A stretch of 64,000 bases of DNA from Sialis fuliginosa (Eukaryota > Arthropoda > Insecta > Megaloptera > Sialidae): positions 18,290,001-18,354,000 of the forward strand of contig OY540812.1 of NCBI GenBank assembly GCA_961205875.1. The letters run 5' to 3'. Below the pieces are notes generated by a model. The model made no database searches. It saw nothing but the letters and a program-made list of their open reading frames with translations, and was not told the DNA's origin. The stretch's first letter is position 1. The number at the start of each line of letters is the position of its first letter. Below, piece by piece: positions 48,981-61,885 of the stretch. The translations under genes were made by a program, and so were the position numbers.

Positions 48981-51239
48981 TTCATAATAAACCTAATTAA
49001 AAATTATGATTTTTAACCTGTTTTTTGCCAATATATCGCGCGCAATCTGTAGATAGATACAGAAATATACCTACTGACATGTTAGGTCTAGATTCCAGAT
49101 ACCGAATTATACACTTTCGATTTGATTTTTATCAGTTCTCACGCTATCTTTGACATTGAGTTAAATTGTAAGTGACAAATAAAATCAATTAATTATTAAA
49201 TATATGTACATATATTAATTTATTAATTATACATATTTAAAATAAAAAAACATCACTAAATACCTCTAATAAGATAATTTGTATATTACATTCCCGCGAG
49301 AAACTAATACAATTATTTCTATAGCTTATTTTTTATGCATATTGACCTCGACCTTCAAAGAGAACTACTCACATTTTCCGCCAAGAAATCAGTTGTAGAT
49401 GCTGTTACGTTCGCTTAGCCACTCCCAAAATTACTCTATTCAACAACCCTGATTACAAACACGTTGATTCAGCAAACTTTTGTCATGGCTCACTTGATTA
49501 TTAATCGATTTTAGTTTAATATCACGTAGGCATTTTATATTTATATACATTCTAAACTTTATTTTGCAAACTAAATATATTTTAGCTTGTTAATTCTGAT
49601 CTGTGAATCTGAGGAGACCTATAAGGAGAAAATAAAATTAGTATGTATTTGGAATATTTAATTGATTTTCGTTCGTATGCAATTGAAATTTTTGTATCGT
49701 TAGTATCAGGTTATCCCTTAAGTAATACGGTAAATATTTACTGTAAGATATGTAATAAAGGAATTATTATTACAAAAAACTGGTGTATCGATATTGTTAG
49801 TATATGACAAGTGCAGTTTTTTATTCGACTTTAAATAGCCTAGTTACCATTATAAGTTTTCATAAATATAAAAATAAATATTCAAGCGAATATCTGAAAC
49901 TAAGTAAGTTTATGTGTGTACATTAAAATAAAATAAAGTTTATGGTCACAAACGGAGAACTTTACCCCTAAAAATGAGCCTAATAGTCCAAAAAATGGTT
50001 TTTTTAAATTTTATTCCTTCATATCTATAGCGATTTTTGCGTAACTCAAGCGAATTACGTACGAGTATGTGCAGTAAATTGAAAATTTTGAAATTTTCTG
50101 CGAGCCTATACGTACATAAAAATATGGATGAAGATTTATTGATGACATCAGTTGAGCGGAATCTCATTACAACTATTAATTATTAAAGAATTAATCATAA
50201 AAAAATATAAATTAAGTATAGTATACGTATATAGGGCGTATGGTATAAAAATATTATAAGTAACTAGCTTAGCTAACTTCTATAGGATTAATGTAATTAT
50301 TTGTGGTTATTATAAATATAATTAAAACTTTATGGTCTTATCTCGCATCGTACCTACTTTTAATAGAAATAATCGTTTATAAACAAGTGAACAATATCGA
50401 ATAGCGATGGTAAAAAATCAATTTATAATTTAATAAGTATAGGCAACCTAATTATCACGGCAGTAAATTTTTTGTATTATTTTTATGGATGAACCACAGA
50501 ATAGGATGAACGTGATGAACATTTTTATTAAAACAGTTAGTAAGTACCTAATGAATATAAATTCAATTTTAAAACATTAAAATCGTGTTTCTCGACATGT
50601 TCTAAAATTATTTCTATAGGTTCCTAAAAAAATTTTTTTAATTTTTGTGTATTCATAACCTCAATTAATAATTAAAAGTTTTGATATTTTAATTAATAAA
50701 TATTTTCATTATACTGGTCATATAATCGTATAATAAATCAAAATTAAAAATTTATCAGAATTTATCAAATATGTATTTTATCTTATGTAATAGGGACACT
50801 TTAATCATGTATAGTGGCGCCATTGACGGCTATAAGTTAAAAATTATAATGTCTTCTGTACGGTTCGTATCTCTGCTGTTTACTTTGCAATAAAAATATT
50901 TGTATTTGTATATAAATAATAGTCCAACGTTTAATACTTACTATTAGTATTTTGCATATCATCTTTTAATCACATGACTATTTAATTTATACTGTTATAT
51001 TGTTTTCTTCGAAGGATTCACAAATTTATTGACCTCTCCAAAATAATTTAAATTTCATAACGTCAATGACATTACTGACATTCATTTTTAATCTGTGATT
51101 TTCTCTCTCTTTTTATATCAAGGAAAATTAAATGCATATTTCGATTTCTTCGCGTGCATATTGTATGTTAACGTGTGAAACTTGTGGCACGTAGAGTTCA
51201 TAATTTCTTCCAACGTCTGTCATTGAAAAAGTTTTTAAG
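48981..51239. other. Intergenic DNA upstream of Atg13
   Basis: No supported gene. A GC-richer patch at 49345-49450 is unassigned. The last few hundred bases should contain the Atg13 promoter, but no TATA box at a clear position was found, as is usual for housekeeping genes. Confidence 0.4.
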
Positions 51240-51260
51240 ATGAACGAAAGCTCAAAATAA
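51240..51260 (+). promoter_or_regulatory. Candidate upstream ORF (6 codons) before Atg13
   Basis: ATG-AAC-GAA-AGC-TCA-AAA-TAA lies 80 bp upstream of the Atg13 ATG, and a minimal uORF (ATG GAA TAA) starts at 51326. If both lie in the 5' UTR they could dampen Atg13 translation. The transcription start is unknown, so this is conditional. Confidence 0.3.
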
Positions 51261-51340
51261 ATGTGTTTTTGTAATTTTGTACTTTAAATGTTATCTTATC
51301 ACCTGCATATTAAGGTTAAAGGTTAATGGAATAAGGCAAA

Positions 51341-54300
51341 ATGGCATCTTTAAAATTAAGTGTACAAGATAAAAAGGATTTGGATAAATTTACGAAGTTT
51401 TTGGCTTTAAAAGCCGCTCAGATTATTGTTCAGTCCAGACTGGGTGATAAAATATCCACTCAAAGTAAACCATACACTTCGGGTACAGATTGGGTAAGTC
51501 ATATTATTATCGTAAACATAATCAAAGAGGTCATTTGATATACATCGAATACAATTGAAAGGTATTAGAGTATTAATTAATAAAAATACAATTTAATATG
51601 ATATGCATATAATTACTAATTTGTATAACTGTAAGATAGAAATGTCATAAATATGTATAATAATCTTGACATATTTGTTTATAATTCTTTCCATATGTAT
51701 TAGACGACAGTAAAAAGACCTTGATAGAAATTTAATTTCACTCAGAATCAGTTTAAAGGTTATGATATATTATACTAATTGGAACTAATAATTTTGTGTT
51801 TATAACTCTGAATATTCAAGTAAAATATTTTTTTTTAAATTTATCTATTTAAAAAATAAGTCTATATATAAATATAACTGTTATGTTTATGAGTGATAAT
51901 AAATAGAATAAACAAAATAAATTAGATCAACAAATGAACAAAATAATTGGAATAAGTATACTGTATACATACTTCTATTTACTTAAACCATATAACATGA
52001 TATTACAAATTATAAACCTTTTTGTCAATTTTATTTGGCTAGTCAAGTTATATCGTATAATTCATATGACCTTTTTTTATAAAATAAACATTTAGATATT
52101 ATAAATTTATACTATTTTGCTTATAGTTTAATTTAGCAGTTCAAGATTTGCCCGACGTTGTAGCCGAAGCAAAGCAAGCAATATGTTCCGAAGTCGGTAC
52201 AACACGATTACCAGTATGCGTAGAGATATCTCTACGTACGGCAGAAGGTGACACAATGATACTAGAAACATGGTGCCTTAGTTCAATGCCTGAACAATGT
52301 GATCCCACAATTAGAGTCACATACACTGTGTATAACCGTATGGGAATTCTTTTAAAATCCCTCGTATCAGTTACTAGGGTTACGCCTGCTTACAAATTGT
52401 CCAGACGCCAGAGCCCCGATTCTTATGTTATATGCTATAGGATTTATATGGGAGAACCACAGTTGCATAATTTAGGTGATGGTTATAAACAAGTCAGAGT
52501 TGGGCAGTTATGCACACCCATTGGAACTTTACACTTATCTGTTGCATATAGAACAAAAATGACTATATCTCCAACGCAAGTGGGAAAGGATAGTTCGATG
52601 ATGGTCAAAAGTGATCATTTTAATCCAGAGACTGATACAAAACAGCTTATTAAAAAGAACGAGTAAGTTATTTTAATATTTATTGTTTATTTATTCATTT
52701 ACTCTATTCATTTAATTATTTATCAATGCAATTAACACTTAAAATCTTTGAGACATACATTTTCTCATTTGTAAATATTTAATGAATCTACTGATGAGAT
52801 AGTGAATGTTTTATTTTTATTATTTGTATCAAAAATATTTCTATTGCAGCAACAACTTATTGTGTTTGTCTATACACTACAATATCCAATCTATAGTTAA
52901 TGAATAAATCTAAAATTTTACCACTAGCAATTTTAGTGAAAAAACCAAACATTTATATTTAATTGTCATTTAATTTGAGTCTCTTTTATGTATCATCATT
53001 TTCAAAGCAGTTATCTTTTTTTTAAAGATATTTTATATAGGACAGGATGTGATAATATTTTCAAATAATCTTTTACAATTATTGATAAAATATATGAATA
53101 TGTTACAAATAATAATGTAATAGAGTTGAATTCAATTAATGTGACACCAGTTTGAACGTCATCTTGGTTATCACATCAATATTAAATCAATTAAAAAAGA
53201 TCACTCTAATGATAATGTTTTTGCCTCACAATCAGTTGCAATGTACATATCATATTAAAAATTCTTTTAAATTTCACATTTATGTTATTGACATTGAGAA
53301 TGGGAAACCCCAAACAAACATGACCATTTGATAGATACACAGAACATTAAATATAGATATGATAAATTTGAAAATGTGTTTGTAAACACATTTTACAATG
53401 GATAAAAAACATAGTGCTTATAATTGATAAAATTATTGGAAAAAGAGGAAACAGGAAAAAATGTGATTTTGTTCATGAATTTAATTTATCTAATTCAACA
53501 ATAATTGTAATAGTTTTAATGTGAAAGCAATAAAATAAATTATACCAACTCATCTCGCTTAGTGTCACTCAATTATAACATCAAGAATATAGCAGTCCTT
53601 TTATGATACAACTGAGTTCTATTATATTATAATCATTCATTTTCAAATGTTCAATAGAAATAATATCCAATAATACAAAAGAAGACAAGTTTTATGACGT
53701 AAATAAAATTATTTTTTAATTAGAAGTTAATGTTTTTCTGAACAGAATTATGTCATGAAGTGCATTAAAAAATTTCTTAATTTTCATATTTGTGATTAGT
53801 CATTCGTTACTCATAACAATTATTATCAGTTTATAAACATTTATCCCAAAGTACATTGACCATTATAGAATTTATAAATTGATTAACAGTGTTTTTTCAG
53901 AACATTTGTATACATATGTAATACATTAATTATAGAATGACAAATTGAAATTTATGACTGGCATTTTGATCTATTTAAATTTTATAGGATTTGTAATTAA
54001 GTATTTAATTGGATACAAAATGAATAATTTTCAGGGAACAATATGAAGATATGATAAATAGACCCTTGAAGAAAGGAGCGTTTGTTGATCCTGAAAAAAT
54101 TAATTATCCTGAAATCATTCCTAAGCCATTTCAAAAACTTTGGGAAAAGCCAAAAATCAAAGAATCAACTATACAAGTAGAAAGTTCTCAAATGTCTCCA
54201 AAACCTGTTTCGTTAATAGGAAAGAAGAAAAAGGAAAGTGTATTCAAGGAGATAAGACCTTTGGTATATATTTTATTATATTTTATTCTAGTTATTAATG

Positions 54301-55940
54301 TAGAAAAGTATTATTTTTTTATATATATGAAAGCTTGTATAATTATTGACTAATTACGTATATGATTAATTAACACTTAAAGTATTATTCTTAATTCTTA
54401 TAATATGTTTACTTAACACTATATCTATATTTTTTTTAATATCATTGAACCGTATTTATACATAATAGTTTCTTGTTAACATTTTTCATTTATTAATAAT
54501 TATTATTAGTGAAAAAATATACTGGATGAATAAATATTATAAATCTCTTAAATTACTTTATAGTAATTTTAAATTGTTTATAATATAATATAGTATTACC
54601 TATCCAAATTTCAAATTATTTTAATGAATCGGTTAGTAGTTACAGTCCTACAAGTAAAGTACACTTATCCCTCGATATATGTGGTGCTTTTTTTTTTAAA
54701 TATGAACTCCAAATCAAACATATTTGGTATCACACATGTAGCGTGTGATGTACAAATGCATAAGTCAATGGCATACTCCCACTTCCTGCACTTGACTTAG
54801 ATCTAGATTTACGTGATATTTCCTGGAACCTATCTACCATGTAAATCATATGCAAAATCAACTGACCAGTTTGCAGTGAATATTGGTTACACAGCACTCT
54901 CATTTGTTTATTATAATATTATAATATGTCGTTTTTTCCATTTATCAAACAGACAAACATACACATTTGTTAGGCAGTGAAATACTTGCAGTCATTCTAT
55001 ACATATTTGCAAGCCTTTTTTTTTTTAAATAGGTGCCGGAACTCACTTCTTGTCAAGCTTTTTTATAAACAAAATTGTATTCAAATATCATTTAAATTAA
55101 ATTTAATGCAGTTTTTCCTATTTTATGAAAAAAGGTGTGTAATGTTCCACCATGTTACATAACAAAAAAAGCCCTGCATATTTGTATAGTTTGTAACATA
55201 AAGTTGACCAGTCTAAGTATTGTAATTATATTATTGGACCGGTTATCTTTCATGTTAACAACTCTACGATTTAATTATATTAAAAATTGCAACACAAGTG
55301 AATTTTTAGACAAAAAAATTTTGTCGCATATTTAAAAAAAATTTTAATGTGTTAAATTTTATATAATATTGAGTATATCAGGTGTTTAAAAAAATTACCC
55401 ATTAAGAATTTTTATTTTAAAAAGTAAGGTATTTACAGAAAATCTTTTTAATCAAAATCACCAGTCACTTGATTTTTTATTTACCAAATTATAGGAAATA
55501 AAAAAATTGATGTATTATTATTTCAGACAATTCCGTTTGCGGACCCAGAATGCAACACGTGGACACAAGTTTCTCATTTATATTGGTATTTTAAAGATGC
55601 ACCAAGTCTCGAATCTTTAGAAAACGGCCCAACAATAGGAGAACAAGATATTCCTGGACAGCTTGCTGAGTTTCAAAAAAGAGCAAATGATTATAATTCA
55701 TTTGTTAAACAGTTATTAAAAACCTCGAAAGATGAAGAGAGTGAGGAAGATGATGATAAGAAAAAAGGTAAATCAAAAAAAGAGAAAAGGAAAAAGAATT
55801 TGTTTTCTGTAGGTCAAGAAGGTATTGACGTAAGATCTGAAAGTTGTTTACGAGAGCAACGTGATAGTGATAATAAAAATCTTGATAATTATCAGGGGGA
55901 TTCTGAAAATAATAATACTGGAGAAAATGATGATAATTAA
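51341..55940 (+). CDS. Atg13: Autophagy-related protein 13 (4 exons, 443 aa)
   Basis: Exons 51341-51493, 52127-52662, 54035-54263 and 55527-55940 (stop TAA), phases 0, 2 and 0, all GT..AG. Atg13 is the HORMA-domain adaptor of the Atg1/ULK kinase complex and starts autophagosome formation under TOR control (family knowledge). Residues 1 to about 200 form the HORMA domain: [83 protein letters not shown] and [14 protein letters not shown] closely follow human ATG13. Exon 3 has the conserved [10 protein letters not shown]. Exon 4 holds the C-terminal module [17 protein letters not shown] to [18 protein letters not shown], which aligns with the human GTFYREFQNPPQLSSL region. A Lys-rich then Asp/Asn-rich tail follows. 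The Ser-rich middle is short compared with human (517 aa). The ATG is supported by the conserved [17 protein letters not shown] start. Antisense and internal-Met frames inside the gene are artefacts. Confidence 0.95.
52663..54034 (+). other. Intron 2 of Atg13
   Basis: 1.37 kb of AT-rich sequence between GA/gtaagt and tttcag/G. No nested gene or clear repeat seen. Intron 1 (51494-52126) is similar. Confidence 0.85.
55021..55140 (+). mobile_element. GTGCCGGAACTC-family repeat inside Atg13 intron 3
   Basis: ggtgccggaactcacttctt, attcaaatatcatttaaatt and cagtttttcctat match the inverted copy at 35455-35612. It lies in the 1.26-kb intron 54264-55526, well away from the splice sites. Confidence 0.65.
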
Positions 55941-56152
55941 AAAAATAGACTGATAGCTGGTTTTATCAGTAAACTGAATTTTAATCATTGTATTTGTGAT
56001 GAATTTTTCTTGACCTGATACGTAATCTATACTAATATATTAAAGAGAGAAAGTTTGTGTGTGTTTTGGTTTGTCCAAGGTAATCTCAAAAACTACTTGA
56101 CAGATTTTGATGAAATCTGCATCAACATATTCCTTGAAATCTCAGAAGTACT

Positions 56153-57378
56153 CATGGGCGTAGCCAGGATTTTGTTCAGGGGGGGGCAAAATTTTTTTTT
56201 TGAAACCGATTGGTCGGCGTGTTTTGCCTAGGACCCCGAGGTAATGAGAAAGGGGTGAGCAAAAAAAGCTCTCACATTATTATGGTAACCTTACCTAAAA
56301 AGTTTTATAAAAAAATTTTTTAATAAAAATATTTTCAATGGGCCTCAAATTTTTGGCGTCTGGGACCTCAAAATGTGTAAGGACGGCTCTGATAAATGGC
56401 CATTAATGTAAACAAAATTTGGTAAATCCTTTTTTTCTTAAATTAAATTCTATCGTTTCGTTGCAACATGGAACTTTGGCTCGTGAAAATCCGTGATTTT
56501 CATTAACTTAATAAATAAATTTTTTGGTGTGTTTTTGATTATTATCGAGGAATTGTAAAAGAGCTATGAAAAAATTAACATTTTCATTATTTATTATATC
56601 TCTAGATAGGTGCGCAAAAAGTAACAATGAAAAGTCATTATTTTTTTCATTTCTTCTTTTATTTTCGCAACATTTTTTTCAATCAATTAAATTATATGTA
56701 TGTGAATATATTTTTGAAGACAAAATCCTCTACAAAAATGTACTCTACGTTGCTATTTTGGTGTTTTTTTTTATTTATAATTTTTTTATTTAATGTAAAA
56801 AATCGATCAAATTTGAATTGATAATATACATATATAGTTGAAATATCAAAAGAACTTATTTTTTTTGTATAAAAACGATAAAAAGGCAATGACATGAATA
56901 GTTTACCCGCTATAACAAGAGATTGCAATAAAAAACAATGATATTTAAATTTTCGAATCTAAAAATGTCAATATTTAGCCAATGAACTGATTCATTTGTT
57001 ACTCTTAGTTCACGAGCTAGGGGGAGGGGTAAGCGTCCCCGCTTGCCCATGCTTTTGTGGGTAGTTATTTTAACACAAAACACAGTTTTCACTGTTGCCA
57101 ACACTGCGACCTTTTCCTTTAGGTGTTTTTATTTTATTTTTAATTTTCCCTGATATTTTAGTTTACATTTAAAAATAAAAGATTGTGATTAAAAAAAACT
57201 TTGATATTTGATTTTCTGGATCCAAAATATAAATTTACGTTCAAAAATCCAATGGACATCATAGAAGTCTAGAAATATCCCTGTTTGGACAATAATACTG
57301 ATTTACTTATTACTTTTGTCGACAAGCTAGGGGGGGGCAAGCGCCCCCCCCCCCTGCCCCACCCTGGCTACGCCCATG
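56153..57378. mobile_element. hAT-like non-autonomous element, 1226 bp, perfect 8-bp TSD
   Basis: Left end catgggcgtagccagg and right end ctggctacgcccatg are inverted. The flanking 8 bp GAAGTACT are identical at 56145-56152 and 57379-57386. Both sub-ends are rich in G/C runs (ggggggg, ccccccccc). The interior is AT-rich with no transposase frame. An 8-bp duplication fits hAT. Confidence 0.85.
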
Positions 57379-57518
57379 GAAGTACTATAGGGTACATATC
57401 ATCACGCTATGACTTAAAAGAGCTGAGCAGTAAACAAACTAGCTGCGAAAATAAAAAAAAAGTATGCAGACCATTTAACCAGTATGTTGGCCTAAACTAT
57501 AAGTGATACATCAGAAGT

Positions 57519-57698
57519 TAAAATACTTTAAATTTCCGGGTTGTTATACCGTGGTCGATGTAATGTTTACTGGCGATATCTTCAGTAGTGTCCTAGGAAT
57601 AGTCTACATATAGACTACAGTAATCATAACTATTCCAGAGGACACTATTGATGATGCTGCCTGTAAAAACAACCTGGAAATTTGAAATATTTTAACTA
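57519..57698. mobile_element. Palindromic MITE, about 180 bp
   Basis: aaatactttaaatttccggg pairs with cctggaaatttgaaatattt, and inner gtgtcctaggaatagtc pairs with actattccagaggacac. Confidence 0.7.
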
Positions 57699-58378
57699 GA
57701 AACGCTGACTGTGAAAGCCTAAATACAACTGATACACCGGAAGTTTACTAGAGTGAAGCCGCAGGAAACTGCTAACGATTTATAAAGAAATGTTGTTTTT
57801 AATATTTAAAATTTATTTTGACAGTTTTATTGAGTAATTTATAAATATGTTCCTTTTTACCTATTTAACAATTTTTATTTGAAGGATTGTAAAGTTATGT
57901 CATTAAATTCTACATGTCATTATAATAAATAATATTCAAGGTCACTGTATGTCATATGCACCAGTACATTTGAAAAACAATATAAAAAATAAAATAAAAA
58001 GCTTTTATGGATGACTGTCATTTAAAAGATTAGTTGGTTTTATTATTTAATACCTCTTATTACTTATTTTCAATATAAAAAAATATATTTATTATTTTGC
58101 TGATAACTTCTAAGGTCATTGTAATATGCAGGGGCAGACTAGATAATTGTATTATACGGCACTTTAGGCTGTAGCGTAAAACTTCTCGTATAGGCAGTAT
58201 TTACTGAAAGTTAAAAACTCAACCACAGTCTCACTCTTGACGACCATATTAAAATGCAGATCGCGCTGTCCAATTCTTCATGTCTGCAAACAATACACAA
58301 AAGAACAAATATGACATTAGAGAATTTCTGACATTGGCAAAACATAATCAAACTAACCCATTTTGGTAAACAATCTAA

Positions 58379-58710
58379 TGTCCGGTATCATAAAGGACCT
58401 AACAAATTTGTTAGCTAACAAACACTTTCAACTGAGACATCAAACTTATATGACAGTTCTTTTGGAGTTTGTTGATGACTTTGACAAGTTTCGCGCACGC
58501 GTTGAAGGTAAATACAAACGGTATTAAAACAGTGGTGATGTTATGAAAATTATTTTGTACGGTCAAAGATGCCAACTGTGTTACAATTAGTTGAAGTGTC
58601 ACTGCTCTAAATTCCATAACTAATCCATAGATACTAGTACAGTATTAATACCCCATTTGAATGTAATTGCTAGCTAACAAATTTTGTTAGGTCCATTATA
58701 ATACCGGGCA
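58379..58710. mobile_element. MITE with TGTCCGGTATTATAAAG-type ends, 332 bp
   Basis: Left tgtccggtatcataaaggac and right gtccattataataccgggca are inverted. Next to each sits a ttgttagctaac block, also inverted. Relatives occur at 2757 and about 60890-60905 (ttataataccaggca). Confidence 0.75.
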
Positions 58711-59860
58711 TAACAATCTATAAACTTATATTGTTTACGTTATATAATAAATAATATACTAACTTTCTTTATAAAATTCTACAAATAGTATTTACTATTT
58801 AACATGATGTATTAACACAATATTTTAATTTTTTGACTTACAAATATGATGATTAAAAATTCAGAAGATGAAGAAAATTTTAAATAACATTTTTAAACAA
58901 AAGTCTGATATATTACAATGCTAATATTATGGCAGCAATAATTACTTTCCCTCTGTTTTATAAAAATATAGACTTTTGTTTAAATATATTTGCTTCGAAT
59001 TAGAAAATTTTACCAATATCAAAAAGTAGGTAGGGCCATTTACACATTAATTTTGTCTGATAAAAAAGTTTTTTAGATCTCTGTATTCTAAAAATATTTA
59101 ATTTAATTAATAGGGTAAACAGAGGAATTCTGATCTGGTTTAAAAGTATTTTCAAATATTTGCTGTAACAACTTTGACAATTCGAAACCTTGGCAAATAA
59201 CACAGCATTGAAACATTGCTGCATCAACCTTGAAAATTCAAATCGTATAAATCAATGAACCTGACACTTTAGACAGCATTTTGATGCTGGCTAAATCTTT
59301 ATGATAAATGTGTCAATGGATTCCTTGAAATCTGTAGATTAAAATAAATCCGCTCACAGAAGAAAATAAATTCTTAATTGCTTTTAAAATTCTGATTTCT
59401 TTCAAAGTGCATGTGGCTGTAATATTGCCCGTTGAATAAAATAATAAACATGTATATGTATCAAACTAGTCATTAAAACTGCCTTAATTTTATAAATATA
59501 TATAATATATAACTAATAAATAACTTGAAAAATAAAAATATTATTTTTACTGTATTTGTATCTTTGAATGAATCAATTGAAATGTTTAATTCAATAAATA
59601 ATTTATCTTTGTCAGTAATTTACAAATCTGTCAAATGATCCTAGATTTGTGAAATAACACCAAGTAAGAATACCTCTGCTTACCCTATTACTATTTATAT
59701 TTAGATATGCAGAAATGTATATTGTATGTTGCTCATATATTTTTAAGAATATGATTTATTGTATCAAATATATTTGGCGAATATAAAAATACTAAATATA
59801 AAAAATACCATTGCTGGATTGCCTCAAGAAAAAAATATGGATGATTAGTTAATTGTTTGA
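58711..59860. other. Intergenic DNA, nothing recognised
   Basis: AT-rich. A 75-aa minus frame at 59000-59227 shows no motif. Confidence 0.4.
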
Positions 59861-59945
59861 TTAACCCCTTAACGCCCAGTCTCGAGCTCAGCTCGGGCAT
59901 ACCAAACTGACGAAAATGACCAGACCCGAGCTCAGGATGTTGTCT
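59861..59945 (+). mobile_element. Solo left end of a piggyBac-like element
   Basis: TTAA/ccccttaacgcccagtctcg followed by an inverted pair (gagctcagctcggg / cccgagctc). No right terminus seen nearby. Confidence 0.45.
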
Positions 59946-60561
59946 ACTACTTATCTTATACATAGAATTGGTATGTATGTTTCTCTTTGATAACCAGTGG
60001 TTATAGCAAGACAAGTAGTAAAAAATCCTCTAATTAATTGGCCATTCGTAACCGGTTTAAACAGATATTTAATGGAGAATTACTCTTTATTCTACATTAA
60101 CTCTCTTATCGGCATTTGTGCATTCCAGCCCATATCTGCTTGTTTATAAGATGATGCCTAAGCAATTTTTCTCCCCAAAACATTTACCTTATATGCAAAC
60201 AAATAGAAATAATTTTATATGGTCCTAGATAACGAATGGAAATTTAGGAAAATAATTTTAGATAAATAAGTATCTTTTCTATTGGCTTGAGTATTTTGGT
60301 ATTGGTTTGTTGCGAAGGAAGGAGTACAAAATACAGGTTATATCTGTGTCCATAATATTTACAACAGGCTGCTTTTAGTGTATAGAAAAACAGGATTGCA
60401 ATTTCAGTTGTTTTTAACATTTCATGATTTAAATAAAATGATTTTGCTGAAATTTGTATATATTGATTTTTGTCTTCTAATTACAAATGTTGAAATAATG
60501 TTCTTTATAGAAAATGTTGATAAATATAAGTAATAGTGGGACATTTTTGTGAACATGAGGT

Positions 60562-60905
60562 TGCATTAGCTTTTGGTTAATGCTATCTGCAAGGTGTCAA
60601 ATCGTTATGATAAGTTGATATTCGTGTAGTATATTGAGGATTAATGTTTAAGTAAAAAAATTTTTTTTTATATAATTTTTTTTTACATACATATAAAATT
60701 TACATACAAAAATGAATGAGCAAAACACGGAGTGAAGGATTTTACTAAATATTTGACTGACATTTACATTTTTTTCAAAATAAAAAATGATTGCCGTGTG
60801 CAACTGTGGTTTTTGAAGAATCCAAATAGTTAATTGCTAGCAGATAGCATTAGCCAATATCTAATTAGCTTTTGCTCTGGAGCAAATTCTTTATAATACC
60901 AGGCA
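60562..60905. mobile_element. Decayed inverted-repeat element
   Basis: ttggttaatgctatctgcaa at about 60574 is inverted as tagcagatagcattagccaa at about 60837. The right edge ttataataccaggca links it to the 58379 family. Confidence 0.5.
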
Positions 60906-61447
60906 TTAGTTTCATATGAAACCCTAATAGTGAGAAACGTCTGCTGTTCCACATGGTCAAAATTGAGAATAGGTGTTTGATTGATGCTATATCTTATGTC
61001 TTAGAGGCAAAAATGTCTCATTGCAATTAACATGTTATTTTAGTTAAACCACCTTTTTTAAATAAATAAATTTTGATGTATCATCTTTAATTTGAATTTA
61101 GTGGAATCATTTTGGAAAAGTTCCTTGTTATGTTGAACATGTTAATTACATCGTGATATTTGATATTATTCAGAGATCTATAAGTATTTGAAATTGCAAT
61201 CCTAAAAATTAGGTGTATTTATTTATTTAACATATTATATATTCATTTCAATAATATTAGGTACATTGTTTTATTGGCAAATGAGATTTTATTGAAAATT
61301 ATATGCAATATTTATTTTTAATTCTTTGTTTTGTTATATTATGTAAATAACATATTGTTTTTTAATGTAAAATTTTTTGTAAATATGTACTTATTGCTTG
61401 TTTCAATAAATGCAAAATGTTTTCAATTCTATATTTTATTTATAGTA

Positions 61448-61885
61448 CAGTCAAAGCGTCATTTAACCGTGCATTTTGGGTATGATTAGATGTTTTCGTA
61501 GGGGGGTCGGTCGTGAGTCTAACACTGAGTTTTCGGGATTGTGAACTATGCCTTTTTGGCGTAATTTTGATAATAAGGGTGCAATTAGTTTTCTTGCTTA
61601 CCTCCGTAACTGTAAGTGTGACAAAAATTTTGTAAAGAGCATTTTTGTAGGTATATCGATTCTCTGTAATGTTATGAGCAAAAATCAATGAAAAAATAAG
61701 AAAATGGTAGCACTTTAACGTTATTGTCACAAAAATATCACAATAAAGTTTTAAGCGCTGTTGTTTTTCAAATAATTGAATAATTTATAATTTTTTTTTT
61801 GGAACTAATACAAACATTTGTGCAAAAATAAATTGCTGCCCACCCAAAATGCATGGTTGCCCTATATTTTACGATGCTTTGACTG
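61448..61885. mobile_element. Tc1/mariner-like MITE, 438 bp with TA duplication
   Basis: Left ta/cagtcaaagcgtca and right gatgctttgactg/ta, with inner tgcattttgggt / acccaaaatgca also inverted. The outer symmetry tatagta...tactata is perfect. The 96-aa minus frame spans the left TIR and is not a gene. Confidence 0.8.

Larger units (their letters stand above)
56028..57790. mobile_element. Older insect repeat, interrupted by later insertions
   Basis: Starts tatactaatatattaaagag with gtaatctcaaaaactacttg and ends near gtgaagccgcaggaaactgc, an arrangement common in abundant insect repeats. Its two halves are separated by the element at 56153-57378. A 57519-57698 palindrome lies in its right half. 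Confidence 0.5.

Noticed and set aside
52141-52326. 61-aa minus-strand frame
   Set aside because: Antisense to Atg13 exon 2, which is conserved on the plus strand.
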